DNA of 35,802 nucleotides from Sphingomonadaceae bacterium (GTDB taxonomy: Bacteria; Pseudomonadota; Alphaproteobacteria; Sphingomonadales; Sphingomonadaceae), in contig JANXUP010000143.1 in NCBI GenBank assembly GCA_025356175.1, forward strand, positions 1 to 35,802, written 5' to 3'. The number at the start of each line of letters is the position of its first letter. The first letter of the stretch is position 1. The notes under the pieces were generated by a model that saw only the letters and a list, made by a program, of their open reading frames with translations, was not told the origin of the DNA and ran no database searches. The translations under genes were made by a program, and so were the position numbers. Below, piece by piece: positions 24,657-35,170 of the stretch.

Positions 24657-25178
24657 GTGTTCCGAAGCGCAATTACCCTTGCCGCGACCACGGCGCTGCT
24701 CGCCGCGAGTCAGGCGCAAGCTGCTGCTACGACCTGCATGACCCAGGTTGAGGTTCGCGGCATGGTCGCATATGTGATGCCGGCCGCGATGAGCGCGCTG
24801 ATCGAGCGCTGCCGTCCTGCACTCAAGTCTGATTCCGCTATGCTGACGCGCGGTCCGCAGATTGTCAGCGAATTGCAGGCCGGCCAGTCTGCTGCCTTTC
24901 CGATGGCGCGCCAGGCCTTCGCCAAGTTTTCCGGGGCCGACAACAAGGCGACAGCAGACCTTTTCGCGACCATGCCGGAAAGCACGCTCAGGCCGATCAT
25001 CGAAAGCGCCATGTCCAAGGAACTGGTGGCCAACGTGCAAGTCAAGAATTGCGCAGATATCGATCGGGTGTTCGGCACCTTGCAGCCCTTGCCCGCCAGC
25101 AACTTCGTCGATCTGATCACGCAGGTTCTCGCGATCGCCGCACGTGACGATCACAAGCTGCCGATCTGCGCGGATTGA
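24657..25178 (+). CDS. small secreted protein, unknown function
   Basis: GTG 24657, seven bases after GAGGGAGA, gives 173 residues; the frame is open upstream inside ispDF but with no link to this protein. Residues 1-23 (FRSAITLAATTALLAASQAQA) are a signal peptide with an A-x-A cleavage site. The mature part is mainly helical and has four Cys (TTCMTQ, ERCRPA, VKNCAD and the C-terminal PICAD), probably two disulphides in the periplasm. I do not recognise a named family; its place between ispDF and cinA suggests a conserved sphingomonad gene. Confidence 0.8.
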   Translation: MFRSAITLAATTALLAASQAQAAATTCMTQVEVRGMVAYVMPAAMSALIERCRPALKSDSAMLTRGPQIVSELQAGQSAAFPMARQAFAKFSGADNKATADLFATMPESTLRPIIESAMSKELVANVQVKNCADIDRVFGTLQPLPASNFVDLITQVLAIAARDDHKLPICAD

Positions 25179-25187
25179 GCGGGCCCC

Positions 25188-25682
25188 GTGGACACCCTGT
25201 TACCAGCGGATATCGTTGAACTCGCTGCACGGGTGGTAGCGGAAAATCGCGCTGCCGGGCGCTCGATCGCTGTGGCCGAAAGCTGCACCGGCGGTTTGGT
25301 CGCGGCTGCGATCACCGAGATCGCAGGGTCATCCGACGTGTTCGATCGCGGTTTTGTCACCTATTCGAACGAGGCCAAGGCCGAAATGCTGGGCGTGTCG
25401 GGCGATATAATCGATGCCTTCGGTGCGGTTTCGATCGCTTGTGCCTGGGCGATGGCACAGGGCGCATTGAAATACAGCCGGGCCGATGTCACTGTCTCGA
25501 TCAGCGGCGTCGCGGGGCCGGGTGGTGGAACCGAGCAAAAGCCGGTTGGCACCGTGGTTTTTGCGCGGGCGCGCCGCGGGACGGATGAAGTGCTGGCCGA
25601 AGAGCGGCACTTTGAAGCCACTAGCCGCGCCGAGGTGCGCCATCAGGCGGCGCTGGTCGCACTCGAATTGCTGCTGCCGTAA
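25188..25682 (+). CDS. cinA: CinA C-terminal-type nicotinamide-nucleotide amidase
   Basis: Deamidates nicotinamide mononucleotide to nicotinate mononucleotide, recycling NAD by-products (PncC activity). At 164 residues it has only the amidohydrolase domain, without the N-terminal molybdopterin-binding-like domain of long CinA. The core is IAVAESCTGGLVAAAITEIAGSSDVF split as VAESCTGG (nucleophile Ser) and TYSNEAKAEMLGV; SISGVAGPGGGTEQKPVGTV is the other signature. The start is GTG 25188, ten bases after the preceding stop. It overlaps the next gene tail to tail by 40 bases. pncC is an equally good symbol. Confidence 0.93.
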   Translation: MDTLLPADIVELAARVVAENRAAGRSIAVAESCTGGLVAAAITEIAGSSDVFDRGFVTYSNEAKAEMLGVSGDIIDAFGAVSIACAWAMAQGALKYSRADVTVSISGVAGPGGGTEQKPVGTVVFARARRGTDEVLAEERHFEATSRAEVRHQAALVALELLLP

Positions 25683-26101
25683 AGCTGATCGGCCCTCGCC
25701 TCGAAAGCCGAAACCATCTTGCGGAACGCGCGGTCGAAATACTGGCCCGCCAAGGCTTCGAACACGGCGTTGCGGAAGGTGAAGCTGACTGCGAAATCAA
25801 CCTCGCAACCTTCTGGTGTCGGCCGAAATTTCCAAATGTTATCGAGGTCGCGCATCGGCCCATCAAGGTAATGCACCCTGATCTCGCCCGGGCGCACTTT
25901 TTCGACGCGCGAGGTGAACTTCTCGCGCAGTGCCTTGAACCCGACGAGTAGGTCGGCGATCATCTCTGTTTCCGAATTCGAGCGCACCCGGGTACCGACC
26001 ACCCAGGGCAGGAATTCGCCATAGCGGGCGACATCTGCAACCAGGTCGAACATTTGCTCGGCCGAATACGGCAGCCGCCGGATTTCGCTAATTCCTGGCA
26101 T
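25643..26101 (-). CDS. Coq10/RatA-family START-domain protein
   Basis: A 152-residue polyketide-cyclase/START-fold protein. It begins [33 protein letters not shown], with YSAEQMFDLVADV and YGEFLPWV typical of the Coq10/RatA group, and FDRAFRKMVSAFEARA is the C-terminal helix. Coq10 binds ubiquinone and supports respiration; E. coli RatA was reported to block 70S assembly. In alphaproteobacteria with ubiquinone the Coq10-like role is more likely; this is inference. The ATG overlaps the lipA stop in TGATG, so the two are co-translated, a common alphaproteobacterial pair. Confidence 0.9.
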   Translation of the reverse strand: MPGISEIRRLPYSAEQMFDLVADVARYGEFLPWVVGTRVRSNSETEMIADLLVGFKALREKFTSRVEKVRPGEIRVHYLDGPMRDLDNIWKFRPTPEGCEVDFAVSFTFRNAVFEALAGQYFDRAFRKMVSAFEARADQLYGSSNSSATSAA

Positions 26102-27048
26102 CAGCCGCGCTGAGCTGCCTTGGCGAACTGTGTCTCGCGTGCCGCGCGCATCGCCCCGAAATCGTCCCCGGCGTGATAGCTTGAGCGGGTCAGCGGGCTC
26201 GCGGCGACCTGCAGGAAGCCCTTGGCCCGCGCAATCGAGCCATAGGCATCGAAGGCCTTCGGGGTGATGAATTCGATCACCTTGGTGTGCTTTGGCGTCG
26301 GCTGAAGGTATTGGCCCATGGTCAGGAAATCGATGCCGACGCTGCGCATGTCGTCCATTACCTGATGGACTTCGAGGCGCGCCTCGCCCAGCCCAAGCAT
26401 GACGCCGGACTTGGTAAAGATCAGCGGATCGTGCGCCTTGACTTCTTCGAGCAGGCGCAGCGACGCGTAGTAGCGCGCACCGGGGCGGATCGTCGGGTAC
26501 AGCCGCGGCACCGTTTCGAGGTTGTGGTTGTAGACGTCGGGCCCGGCGGCAACGATCGCTTCCACTGCAGGGCGCATTTTGCCGCGAAAATCGGGGGTCA
26601 GGATCTCGATCGTGGTGCCCGGCGTATTGCGCCGCAACGCCTCGATCACCTTGACGAACTGACCGGCACCGCCATCGGGCAGGTCGTCACGATCGACCGA
26701 GGTAATTACGATGTGGGAAAGTCCCAGCTTGGCCGCGGCTACCGCCACGTTTTCCGGCTCCAGCTGATCGACCATCCGCGGCATGCCGGTCTTGACGTTG
26801 CAGAACGCGCAGGCGCGGGTGCAGACATCGCCCAGGATCATCACAGTGGCGTGCTTCTTGGTCCAGCATTCGCCGATGTTCGGGCACGCCGCTTCCTCGC
26901 ACACGGTATTGAGACCCAGTTCGCGCATTAGTTGGCGCGTTTCGCCGTAACCTTTGCTGGTCGGAGCTTTGACCCTGATCCAGTCAGGCTTGCGTTGACG
27001 CTCCGAAATCGGATTTGCGGGTAGCCGGGCGGATGCCAGATCGTTCAT
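26101..27048 (-). CDS. lipA: lipoyl synthase
   Basis: A radical-SAM enzyme that inserts two sulphurs into octanoyl groups on lipoyl domains. The auxiliary cluster motif is Cys50, Cys55 and Cys61 ([12 protein letters not shown]), and the radical-SAM motif Cys76, Cys80, Cys83 (CTRACAFC). The C-terminal RSSYHAG supplies the conserved Ser that ligates the auxiliary cluster. At 315 residues it is of normal length. It is divergent from the carbonic anhydrase gene with 65 bases between the starts and coupled to the START-domain gene downstream. Confidence 0.98.
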   Translation of the reverse strand: MNDLASARLPANPISERQRKPDWIRVKAPTSKGYGETRQLMRELGLNTVCEEAACPNIGECWTKKHATVMILGDVCTRACAFCNVKTGMPRMVDQLEPENVAVAAAKLGLSHIVITSVDRDDLPDGGAGQFVKVIEALRRNTPGTTIEILTPDFRGKMRPAVEAIVAAGPDVYNHNLETVPRLYPTIRPGARYYASLRLLEEVKAHDPLIFTKSGVMLGLGEARLEVHQVMDDMRSVGIDFLTMGQYLQPTPKHTKVIEFITPKAFDAYGSIARAKGFLQVAASPLTRSSYHAGDDFGAMRAARETQFAKAAQRG

Positions 27049-27113
27049 GCCGCCCAGATAGGCGCAAGATGCGGGGGTTGCCAGTCGGAATTTGCAAGGC
27101 CAAAAGCCGCGCC

Positions 27114-27776
27114 ATGAGCAACGATTCCCCCGCTGTACCGATGGCCGGCATGAACCGCCTGATCGAAGGATATTACCGCTTCCGGGCCAATGGCTGGGCT
27201 TCCAACCGCGAGCGCTGGGCCACCCTGCGCGAAGGCCAGGAACCCGGTGTGATGATCATCGCCTGTTCCGACAGCCGGGTCGACCCGTCACAGATCTTCG
27301 ATGTCGATCCGGGCGAAGTCTTCGTTGTGCGCAACGTTGCCGCGATGGTCCCGCCGTTCGAGACCTCGCCGGGGCATCACGGCGTTTCGGCCGCGCTCGA
27401 ATTTGCGGTTCAGTTCCTGAAGGTCAAGGAAGTGATGGTCATGGGCCACGGCATGTGCGGCGGCTGCAAGGCCGCGCTGACCCGCGAAATGCACGGGACC
27501 AAGCCAGGCGAAGGCGGTTTTATCGCAGATTGGATCGCGATGCTCGACGATGCGCGCGAGGCCGTGGTCAACGAGCATGGCAGCAAAGGTTCGGTCGCCG
27601 AGCGGGCGATGGAAAAGGCCGGAGTCAAGGTCAGCCTGGCCAACCTGCGCACCTTTCCCTGCGTGCGCGAAAAGGAACAGAGCGGCGAGCTCAAGCTGAC
27701 CGGCGCGTTTTTCGCAATATCGGACGGTCTGCTCCACGTGCTGGATGAAGCAGCCGGAACTTTCGATCCGATTTGA
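27114..27776 (+). CDS. can: beta-class carbonic anhydrase
   Basis: Interconverts CO2 and bicarbonate, supplying bicarbonate to carboxylases. ATG 27114 ([20 protein letters not shown]) is chosen over a start inside the lipA promoter region, giving 220 residues. Zinc ligands Cys51 (CSDSR), His112 and Cys115 (GHGMCGGC) are present, as are the catalytic dyad Asp53 and Arg55. [10 protein letters not shown] and [13 protein letters not shown] are typical of the plant-like beta class. A strong hairpin follows its stop. cynT is also used for such genes. Confidence 0.95.
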   Translation: MSNDSPAVPMAGMNRLIEGYYRFRANGWASNRERWATLREGQEPGVMIIACSDSRVDPSQIFDVDPGEVFVVRNVAAMVPPFETSPGHHGVSAALEFAVQFLKVKEVMVMGHGMCGGCKAALTREMHGTKPGEGGFIADWIAMLDDAREAVVNEHGSKGSVAERAMEKAGVKVSLANLRTFPCVREKEQSGELKLTGAFFAISDGLLHVLDEAAGTFDPI

Positions 27777-27785
27777 CGGATAACT

Positions 27786-27817
27786 GAAAAGGGCAGCAGT
27801 CGCCTGCCGCCCTTTTC
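27786..27817. terminator. bidirectional terminator between the carbonic anhydrase and helical-repeat genes
   Basis: GAAAAGGGCAGCAG (27786-27799) pairs with CTGCCGCCCTTTTC (27804-27817) with one mismatch and a four-base loop. The stem carries A-runs on the left and T-runs on the right, so it works as an intrinsic terminator for both converging genes. Confidence 0.85.
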
Positions 27818-27836
27818 CGATTCGGTGCAGGAAAGC

Positions 27837-29225
27837 TTACTTGCCCGCAGCCTTCGACTTTGCGTAGGCCGACCACAATTGCGCGATCGGTGCGCGGGTA
27901 TCGCTGACCTTGGCAAAGCTTGCTTGCGCATCGGCCCACTTGCCCTGGTCCGACTGGGCGATACCCAGTTGGAGGTTGACCCGTGCGGCTTCGACGCCCG
28001 GCTTGCCCAATGCAATCTTGTAAAGTTCTTCCGCCTTGGCCGGCTGGTCGTAGCTGAGCAATGTATCCGCCGCCGCAGTAACCGTAGCAGCACTGGCCGC
28101 CGCGCCGCGTGCTTCGCGTTCCTGTCCAGGCAGCGAAGCGCGGTCGTTCGTCACACGGGCATTTGCTTCCTTGCGGGCGTCCGACACGAATTCATCGGCC
28201 GGTTTGAGCAGTCCGGCGGCAACACCCTGATCGATGATCTTGAGCGCTTCGCCAGGCAAACCGCGTTTGCTGAGAGCCTGCACGTATTCCACGTAGTCAC
28301 GTTCTTCGACAAAACTGCCGGTGCGCTGCATCAGGCGTAACAAGGCTATCTGGTCATGGCCTTGATAGCCGTTGAGATCGCGGACCACCGCGATCGCTAA
28401 CGACCAGTTCTCCTTGGTCGGGAACATGTTGACCAGTTCATTGGAGAACATCGCCGCTTCGTTCGGCATCTTGGCGCGATAGGCGGAGGCAACGCCGTAC
28501 TTGATCCAGCCTTCCTGTGCGGCCGGGCCGGCCTTGACGACCGCGTCCTGCAGCGCCTTGAGGCCCGGAGCAGGCTGGTTGTCCTTGAGGTAAGCGTCAG
28601 ACAGGCTGACCAGTGCCTCACCCGGCGCGGCGCCGGCATCGCTTGCGGCCTGGAACGCGGTGCGTGCAGCAGCATATTCCTTGAGGTCCATCGAAAGGTT
28701 GCCGATCACCATGTAGTACTTCGGCTTTTCCGCCACAGGGACCTTGCCGCTATCCAGCTTCGTCTGGGCACCCTGCCGCTTGATGCGTGAATCCATCGAC
28801 AGTTCGCCGAGCGACAGCTGAAGTTCACCAGTCAGAACCTTGTCATCCGCCGTGGTTGCGGTCGCTGCAGCCTTGTCCACTGCTGCCTTTTCGGTGGCGA
28901 GCAGCGGCGCGAGTGCCGCTACCGCGGCATTAAACTTTGCCAGCGCAGCTGCCTTTGCCGATTTGCCTTGGGCGTTGTTCATCTCGGTCTGGGCAGCGAT
29001 TGCTGCCTGGCGACCGGCCATGACATCCGGACGCTTTTGTGCAGCTTCGATCGCAGTTTTCGTTGCGACATAGACCGGAATAAACGCCTTGGACGGACTG
29101 AGCTTGGGGGCTTCAGCCGGCTTATCCTTGTCCTTGGCAAAAACCGGGCTGGCGGTTCCAACGGTCATGCCGATTGCAAGTGCCAGGCCGAGCGTGGTAC
29201 GCGCGAAAAATTTGGTCCGAATCAT
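27837..29225 (-). CDS. secreted TPR-like helical-repeat protein, unknown function
   Basis: The 462-residue protein begins with a signal peptide (ARTTLGLALAIGMTVGTASPVFA, cleavage near residue 30) and is then almost wholly Ala-rich helix. TPR-like pairs are visible, for example YMVIGNLSMDLKEYAAARTA with FQAASDA, and late YDQPAKAEELYKIAL and LGIAQSDQGKWADAQASFAKV. The middle has long linkers rich in Lys and Ala. TPR proteins scaffold protein complexes; this one acts in the periplasm or outside. AGGAG precedes ATG 29225. It ends at the shared terminator. I do not recognise a specific function. Confidence 0.85.
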   Translation of the reverse strand: MIRTKFFARTTLGLALAIGMTVGTASPVFAKDKDKPAEAPKLSPSKAFIPVYVATKTAIEAAQKRPDVMAGRQAAIAAQTEMNNAQGKSAKAAALAKFNAAVAALAPLLATEKAAVDKAAATATTADDKVLTGELQLSLGELSMDSRIKRQGAQTKLDSGKVPVAEKPKYYMVIGNLSMDLKEYAAARTAFQAASDAGAAPGEALVSLSDAYLKDNQPAPGLKALQDAVVKAGPAAQEGWIKYGVASAYRAKMPNEAAMFSNELVNMFPTKENWSLAIAVVRDLNGYQGHDQIALLRLMQRTGSFVEERDYVEYVQALSKRGLPGEALKIIDQGVAAGLLKPADEFVSDARKEANARVTNDRASLPGQEREARGAAASAATVTAAADTLLSYDQPAKAEELYKIALGKPGVEAARVNLQLGIAQSDQGKWADAQASFAKVSDTRAPIAQLWSAYAKSKAAGK

Positions 29226-29513
29226 TGAATTCTTCTCCTATGCCAGCCAGTGGAGCGGGTCTGCAAAGTGCCCGCCACAAGCCATCAACCTCAACTTCGC
29301 CATAGGCGCGAGCGCGCCCCCTTGGCAACAGTCGAGCGCACTAGGCAAAGGTAGGTGAATTGCGATTGAATATTGCTGCGCCCAACCGTTCATTTTGCAC
29401 CGCAAGATGTGGAAAACCGGCACGCGATCCGCGCTTTTGGTGGCTATCCCCACCCCCTTGGCCTAGGGCTTTGCGGAACAAAATTCCACTAGCGACAAAG
29501 TGAACCTGAGCGC
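29226..29513. other. intergenic region before gyrA
   Basis: A 288-base divergent gap holding the promoters of gyrA (rightward) and the helical-repeat gene (leftward, with AGGAG near its start). I see no clear operator, hairpin or small gene. Confidence 0.5.
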
Positions 29514-32264
29514 GTGAGCGACGACACCGAAATTCCCGAATCCAGCCCCATCCCCAGCGGCGTGCCAGGCGAATATGCCCGGATCGACATCGTTGAGGAA
29601 ATGAAGACCAGCTACCTCGATTACGCGATGAGCGTGATCGTGTCGCGCGCGCTGCCCGATGTACGCGACGGGCTCAAACCGGTTCACCGCCGCATCCTCT
29701 TTGCCGCGCAGGAAGGCGGCATGATCGCGGGCAAACCTTACCGCAAATGCGCCAAGATCGTCGGGGACGTGATGGGCAATTATCACCCGCACGGTGACAG
29801 CGCGATCTACTTCGCGTTGGTCCGCATGGCGCAGGACTGGTCGATGCGAGTGCCACTGGTCGATGGCCAGGGCAATTTCGGCTCGATGGACCCGGATGAT
29901 CCGGCCTCGATGCGCTACACCGAAGCGCGGCTGGCCAAAGTCGCCAATGCGCTGCTCGATGATCTCGACAAGGATACAGTCAATTTCGTCGACAACTACG
30001 ATGGCTCGCGCAAAGAGCCGTCGGTGCTTCCGGCGCGCTACCCCAACCTGCTGGTCAACGGCGCGGGCGGGATCGCGGTGGGCATGGCGACCAACATTCC
30101 GCCGCACAATCTGGGTGAAGTGATCGACGGCTGCTTTGCTTATATCGCGAACCCGGAGATTACCTCCGAACAGCTGAACGAAATCATTCCAGGTCCGGAT
30201 TTTCCGACCGCTCCGATTATTCTCGGCCAGGCCGGGGCGCGCGCCGCTTACCTTACCGGGCGCGGTTCGATCCTGCAGCGCTGCCGCCACGAGATCGAGG
30301 AAGGTCGCGGCGACCGGCGCTCGATCGTGCTGACCTCGATCCCGTTCCAGGTCGGCAAATCGGGACTGGTTGAAAAGATCGCCGAAGCCGCCAAGGACAA
30401 GCGGATCGAAGGCGTCTCGGACATTCGCGACGAATCTAGTCGGCTTGGCGTGCGAGTAGTGATCGATCTCAAGCGCGACGCCACGCCCGAAGTGGTGCTC
30501 AACCAGCTGTGGCGCCACACCCCCGCCCAGTCGAGCTTCCCCGCCAATATGCTGGCGATCCGTGGCGGCCGCCCCGAAGTGCTGACGCTGCGCGATTTCA
30601 TCAGCGCTTTCGTCACCTTCCGCGAGGAGGTTATCACCCGGCGGACCAAGTTCGAGCTCAACAAGGCGCGCGACCGGGCGCATCTCTTGCTCGGACTGGT
30701 GGTTGCGGTCACCAACCTTGACGAAGTGGTCAAGATCATCCGCGGTGCGCGCAATCCTGCAGCTGCACGCGAAGCACTTGTCGTGCGTGAATGGCCGATC
30801 GGCGATATCGCGCAGTATATCGCCCTGATCGAAGCGATCGAGCCCGATGCGGAACAGGAAGGCGGGACCTATCGCCTGTCCGACGTGCAGGTCCGGGCGA
30901 TCCTCGATTTGCGCCTCCACCGCCTAACCGCGCTTGGCCGTGACGAGATTGGGGACGAGCTCAAGGAGCTGTCAGTTGCGATCGAGGAATATCTCTCGAT
31001 CCTGGGCGACCGGGTCAAGCTCTATGGGGTGATGACCGACGAACTGCGCGCGATTCGCGAAACATTCGCCACCCCGCGCGTTTCCGAAATTGCGCCAGCC
31101 TGGGACGGGCTCGACGACGAGGATCTGATCGAGCGTGACGACATGGTGGTGACCGTAACCATGGACGGCTACATCAAGCGCACCCCGCTCTCGACCTTCC
31201 GCGCGCAGGGCCGCGGCGGCAAGGGCCGCGCCGGGATGGCGACCAAGGACGAGGATGCGGTTACCAACATGTTCGTCACCAGCACCCACAATCCGGTGCT
31301 GTTCTTCTCGACTGCAGGCAAGGTCTACCGACTCAAGGTGTGGAAGCTGCCTGAAGGCGGCCCGGCCACGCGCGGCCGCCCGATCGTCAACCTGCTCCCG
31401 GCACTCGACCAAGGCGAGACGATCCAGACCGTGCTTGCCCTGCCCGAGGACGAGGCAGAGTGGGGCAAGCTGTCGGTGGTCTTTGCGACTGCCAAGGGTT
31501 CTGTGCGGCGCAACGCGATGGACGCATTCGCGAACATCCCGTCGAACGGCAAGTTCGCCATGCGCTTCGATGAAGGCTCGGAAGACCGGCTGATCGGCGT
31601 CGCGCTGCTCGAAGCAAGCGACGACGTGCTGCTGGCTACCCGCGCGGGCAAGGCGATCCGCTTTGCCGGGGATGAAGTGCGTGAATTCACCAGCCGCACC
31701 TCCACCGGCGTGCGCGGGATGACCTTAAAGGGCGATGATGAAGTAATCTCGCTATCGATCCTCCACCGCGTCGGCACCAGTTCGGAAGAACGCGAGGACT
31801 ACCTTCGCTTTGCACCGTGGAAGCCCGAGAAGGACGGCGAACCTCCGCTTTCGGCCGAACGAATGGCCGAGCTGCACGAACGTGAGCAGTTCATCCTCAC
31901 GGTTTGCGCCAATGGCTACGGCAAAATGTCGTCGGCCTATGAATATCGCCGCACCGGCCGCGGCGGCCAGGGCATCACCAATATCGATAACATCGCCCGC
32001 AATGGCCCGGTGGTGTCGAGCTTTGCTGCGACCCAGGCCGATCAACTCGTGCTGGTTACCGATCAGGCCAAGCTGATCCGCCTGCCACTCGTCACACTGC
32101 GGGTGATCGGTCGCGGCAGCGCCGGGGTCCGGCTGTTCAACGTCGCCGACGATGAGAAGGTCGTCAGCGCGGTGCGGCTGATCGATACTGGCGACGATGA
32201 AAACACCGAAGAGCCAGGCGAAACCGAAGGCGATGCAACGCCGCCTGAAGTGACTGAAGAATGA
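29514..32264 (+). CDS. gyrA: DNA gyrase subunit A
   Basis: The breakage-reunion subunit of gyrase, which introduces negative supercoils with GyrB. Start GTG 29514 gives 916 residues. The N-terminal domain has [20 protein letters not shown], the active-site Tyr in SMRYTEARL, and the C-terminal domain has GyrA boxes, e.g. [11 protein letters not shown]. The quinolone region reads [17 protein letters not shown]: Ser96 equals E. coli Ser83, but the E. coli Asp87 position is Phe100 (TTC 29811-29813). The tail ([15 protein letters not shown]) is acidic as usual. The stop overlaps a TauD-like gene as ATGA. Confidence 0.98.
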   Translation: MSDDTEIPESSPIPSGVPGEYARIDIVEEMKTSYLDYAMSVIVSRALPDVRDGLKPVHRRILFAAQEGGMIAGKPYRKCAKIVGDVMGNYHPHGDSAIYFALVRMAQDWSMRVPLVDGQGNFGSMDPDDPASMRYTEARLAKVANALLDDLDKDTVNFVDNYDGSRKEPSVLPARYPNLLVNGAGGIAVGMATNIPPHNLGEVIDGCFAYIANPEITSEQLNEIIPGPDFPTAPIILGQAGARAAYLTGRGSILQRCRHEIEEGRGDRRSIVLTSIPFQVGKSGLVEKIAEAAKDKRIEGVSDIRDESSRLGVRVVIDLKRDATPEVVLNQLWRHTPAQSSFPANMLAIRGGRPEVLTLRDFISAFVTFREEVITRRTKFELNKARDRAHLLLGLVVAVTNLDEVVKIIRGARNPAAAREALVVREWPIGDIAQYIALIEAIEPDAEQEGGTYRLSDVQVRAILDLRLHRLTALGRDEIGDELKELSVAIEEYLSILGDRVKLYGVMTDELRAIRETFATPRVSEIAPAWDGLDDEDLIERDDMVVTVTMDGYIKRTPLSTFRAQGRGGKGRAGMATKDEDAVTNMFVTSTHNPVLFFSTAGKVYRLKVWKLPEGGPATRGRPIVNLLPALDQGETIQTVLALPEDEAEWGKLSVVFATAKGSVRRNAMDAFANIPSNGKFAMRFDEGSEDRLIGVALLEASDDVLLATRAGKAIRFAGDEVREFTSRTSTGVRGMTLKGDDEVISLSILHRVGTSSEEREDYLRFAPWKPEKDGEPPLSAERMAELHEREQFILTVCANGYGKMSSAYEYRRTGRGGQGITNIDNIARNGPVVSSFAATQADQLVLVTDQAKLIRLPLVTLRVIGRGSAGVRLFNVADDEKVVSAVRLIDTGDDENTEEPGETEGDATPPEVTEE

Positions 32265-33106
32265 CGTTCCGGGTCGAACCTTCAGGTGGTGCGTGCGGGG
32301 CACGCGTTACCGGGCTCGATCTTTCGAAGGCGCTCGATCCTTCAGCAATCGCGGAAGTGCGGCAGGCTTGGCTTCAGCATCACGTCCTCGCCTTCCCCGA
32401 TCAGGAGATCGGTGACAATGATCTTGAGCGGTTCACGCTCGCGTTCGGCGGGTTCGGCGACGATCCGTTTTTCGCCCCGATTGCCGGACGCGAACACATC
32501 GCCGCGATCCGCCGCGAGGCGGACGAACAAACGCCCTTGTTTGCCGAAAACTGGCATTCGGACTGGAGTTTTCAGGAACGCCCACCGGCTGGCACTTGCC
32601 TGATGGCCATTGATATTCCGCCGACCGGTGGCGATACCCTGTTCGCCAACCAGCACCTCGCATGGGAGGCGCTAAGCACCGATCAGCAAGCGCGTTATTC
32701 CGATCTTATCGCAGTTCATTCGGCGCGGCTCGCTTATGCTCCTGACGGCTCCTACGGCACCAAGGACAAAGGTCGCAGCATGGACATCCGCCCGGGCGAG
32801 GCGGCCATGGCAACGCAGGTCCATCCGCTTGTCCCGGCCCACCCCGAAACCGGTCGGCGCGGGTTCTTTTCGACGCTGGGTTACATCATCGGCATCGAAG
32901 GATTGGCGCAAGACGCGGCGATCGCGCTGCTGCTCGAACTACAGGCGTGGCAGGGCGACGAGCAGTTCGTCTATCGCCACAAGTGGGAATCCGGAATGCT
33001 GGTGATGTGGGACAACCGTTCGGTGCTGCACAAGGCCACCGGGGGCTATGAAGGCCACCGCCGCGAGCTGCACCGCACCACTATTGCGGCGTGGAGCGGT
33101 TGCTGA
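32261..33106 (+). CDS. TauD/TfdA-family Fe(II)/2-oxoglutarate dioxygenase
   Basis: A non-haem iron dioxygenase that hydroxylates a small organic substrate with 2-oxoglutarate and O2, e.g. taurine or an aryloxyalkanoate in relatives. Iron ligands are His99 and Asp101 in NWHSDWSF and the distal His257 in [10 protein letters not shown]; Arg268 or Arg272 ([10 protein letters not shown]) would bind 2-oxoglutarate. At 281 residues it is full length. It overlaps gyrA by ATGA, so it is co-transcribed and coupled with a gyrase gene, an odd pairing. No sulphonate transport genes are near, so the substrate is unknown. It overlaps the next gene tail to tail by 26 bases. Confidence 0.9.
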   Translation: MTFRVEPSGGACGARVTGLDLSKALDPSAIAEVRQAWLQHHVLAFPDQEIGDNDLERFTLAFGGFGDDPFFAPIAGREHIAAIRREADEQTPLFAENWHSDWSFQERPPAGTCLMAIDIPPTGGDTLFANQHLAWEALSTDQQARYSDLIAVHSARLAYAPDGSYGTKDKGRSMDIRPGEAAMATQVHPLVPAHPETGRRGFFSTLGYIIGIEGLAQDAAIALLLELQAWQGDEQFVYRHKWESGMLVMWDNRSVLHKATGGYEGHRRELHRTTIAAWSGC

Positions 33107-33743
33107 CTGTCCCGACCACTCCGATGCAGATCAGGAATTGCCCGAAATAGTATAGCGGCCAGATCAGCAAGCCGGGAACGGTGCTGTCGGCGAGCGGCCC
33201 GAGGCGGGCGAAGATCAGCAGGTCTGACACCACGAACAGTGCGGCACCCAATCCCACGCGGTAACGCGGGAAGCCACTCGACCACGCACCCGCCGCCATC
33301 GCGCCTAGCGCAAGGGCGTACAGCGCCACTCCCGGCGCGATTGTCCGGTCGATCGGCAGCTGGAAGGCTATGAACGGGGTCAGCAGGAACAAGGCCCAAC
33401 CAGCCAGCTTCTGGCTCAACGTCATGACGCTGCGGCGGTGGCGCATGTACAGGTTGATCGCGACGAAGTGGCCTAGCAGGAATGCGAGTGCCCCCGCCAT
33501 CAAGCTCAGCTCAATGAGTACGTCCCCGACTGCACCAAGCGCCATGACCACGCTGATTTGGCGCGCATCCCGGTCCGGATGACGAACGAATGCCCAGATC
33601 GCGAGCAGGGCAACGCCTGCCCCTTTCCAGGCCATCTGATAGAGGCCAGGCAAGTGCGAATCCTTGACGAAGTAAAAGCTGATGCCCGCGACCAGACTAG
33701 CCAGCAGCCACGGTCTTTGCTCGATCAAAGCACGCTTCGGCAT
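33081..33743 (-). CDS. YhhN/TMEM86-family membrane protein (lysoplasmalogenase-like)
   Basis: A 220-residue integral membrane protein with about eight hydrophobic helices, e.g. LPGLYQMAWKGAGVALLAIW, ISVVMALGAVGDVLIEL, FLLGHFVAINLYM, GLGAALFVVSDLLIF and WPLYYFGQFLICIGV. GDVLIEL, LGHFVAINLYM and the VSDLLIF motif are typical of the YhhN family, whose mammalian members hydrolyse the vinyl-ether bond of lysoplasmalogens. Bacterial YhhN function is less certain. It is divergent from trmFO (65-base gap) and converges on the dioxygenase. Confidence 0.88.
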   Translation of the reverse strand: MPKRALIEQRPWLLASLVAGISFYFVKDSHLPGLYQMAWKGAGVALLAIWAFVRHPDRDARQISVVMALGAVGDVLIELSLMAGALAFLLGHFVAINLYMRHRRSVMTLSQKLAGWALFLLTPFIAFQLPIDRTIAPGVALYALALGAMAAGAWSSGFPRYRVGLGAALFVVSDLLIFARLGPLADSTVPGLLIWPLYYFGQFLICIGVVGTVSNRSTPQ

Positions 33744-33808
33744 TGGTTATTCCTCCCGGAAACGTGCTTGGCGTTGGATTCTCGTCCCGGCAAGGCTAGG
33801 CGGCGGCA

Positions 33809-35170
33809 ATGGAATATGATGTGCACATTATCGGTGGCGGTCTCGCCGGGAGCGAGGCCGCGTGGCAGCTGGCGCGGCGCGGGGTGAAAGTGCGGCTGTC
33901 CGAAATGCGCGGAGGCGGCGATATGACGCCGGCGCATCAGGGTACCGGCCTTGCCGAGCTGGTTTGCTCGAACAGCTTTCGATCGGACGATCATGAGAAA
34001 AACGCGGTCGGCTTGCTGCACCACGAGATGCGCGCGCTCGATTCGCTGGTGATGCAGGTCGCGGCCAAGGCGCAGGTTCCGGCAGGCTCAGCGCTGGCGG
34101 TCGACCGCGATGCGTTCTCGGCCGAGGTTGAGGCGGCGCTGGCCGCCCAGCCCACGTTGACGGTGGTGCGCGAGCGCATCCATGCCCTGCCCGATGCCGG
34201 CTTGACGATCGTGGCGACCGGTCCGCTTACCTCGGGTGCGCTGGCCGACAGCATCGCTGCGGCGACCGGTGCCCAAAGCCTCGCCTTCTTCGACGCCATT
34301 GCTCCGATCGTCCACCGCGACTCGATCGATATGGACACCTGCTGGATGGCCGCGCGTTGGGACAAGAATTCGGACAGTTCGCTCGCGCTGGGCGGCGACG
34401 GCAAGGACTACATCAACTGCCCGATGACGCGTGAACAGTACGCGGCGTTCCACCAGGGACTGCTCGATGGCGAGAAGACCGAGTTCCGCGAATGGGAAAC
34501 CAATACACCCTACTTCGAAGGCTGCATGCCGATCGAGGTGATGGCCGCGCGCGGGCTTGAAACCCTGCGCTTCGGCCCGATGAAACCCGTCGGCCTCGAC
34601 AACCCGCACTGGGCGACCGAGGAGCACCCAACCGGGCGCTGGCCCTATGCAGTGGTGCAGCTGCGCCAGGACAACAAGCTGGGCACGCTGTGGAATATGG
34701 TCGGCTTTCAGACCAAACTGAAACATGCCGAGCAGGTGCGCCTGTTCCGCACCATCCCCGGCCTCGAGAACGCGGAGTTCGCCCGGCTGGGCGGGCTGCA
34801 CCGCAACACCTTCCTGAATTCGCCGGTGCTGCTTGATCGGCAGTTACGGCTCAAAAGCGCGCCGCACATCCGGTTCGCCGGGCAGATCACCGGGTGCGAA
34901 GGCTATGTTGAGAGCGCTGCTGTCGGTCTGTTGACCGGGCTGATGAGTGCCGCCGAGCTCGCAGGCACCCCATGGACCCCGCCACCACCGACCACTGCGC
35001 TCGGCGCGCTGCTTTCGCACATCACCGGTGATGCCGTGGCTGAGACTTACCAGCCGATGAATGTCAACTTCGGGCTGTTTCCTCCCGTCGACGAAGCGGT
35101 AAAAAAGAAGCAACGCAAGGAAGCCTATACCGAGCGAGCCAAGGCAGAACTCGCGACCTGGCTTAACTGA
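33809..35170 (+). CDS. trmFO: tRNA m5U54 methyltransferase TrmFO
   Basis: Folate- and FAD-dependent methylation of U54 in the tRNA T-loop, using methylene-tetrahydrofolate. At 453 residues it has the Rossmann FAD motif [17 protein letters not shown] at the start. Cys53 in [10 protein letters not shown] is the catalytic Cys position known from B. subtilis TrmFO; a second Cys is in [27 protein letters not shown] near the end is the conserved C-terminal signature. Its stop (35168-35170) directly abuts that of the EF-hand gene on the other strand. It was formerly called gid. Confidence 0.97.
   Translation: MEYDVHIIGGGLAGSEAAWQLARRGVKVRLSEMRGGGDMTPAHQGTGLAELVCSNSFRSDDHEKNAVGLLHHEMRALDSLVMQVAAKAQVPAGSALAVDRDAFSAEVEAALAAQPTLTVVRERIHALPDAGLTIVATGPLTSGALADSIAAATGAQSLAFFDAIAPIVHRDSIDMDTCWMAARWDKNSDSSLALGGDGKDYINCPMTREQYAAFHQGLLDGEKTEFREWETNTPYFEGCMPIEVMAARGLETLRFGPMKPVGLDNPHWATEEHPTGRWPYAVVQLRQDNKLGTLWNMVGFQTKLKHAEQVRLFRTIPGLENAEFARLGGLHRNTFLNSPVLLDRQLRLKSAPHIRFAGQITGCEGYVESAAVGLLTGLMSAAELAGTPWTPPPPTTALGALLSHITGDAVAETYQPMNVNFGLFPPVDEAVKKKQRKEAYTERAKAELATWLN

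Noticed and set aside
29463..30920. Long open frame of 485 codons on the minus strand
   Set aside because: Antisense to gyrA, low-complexity translation, no start context; a shadow.
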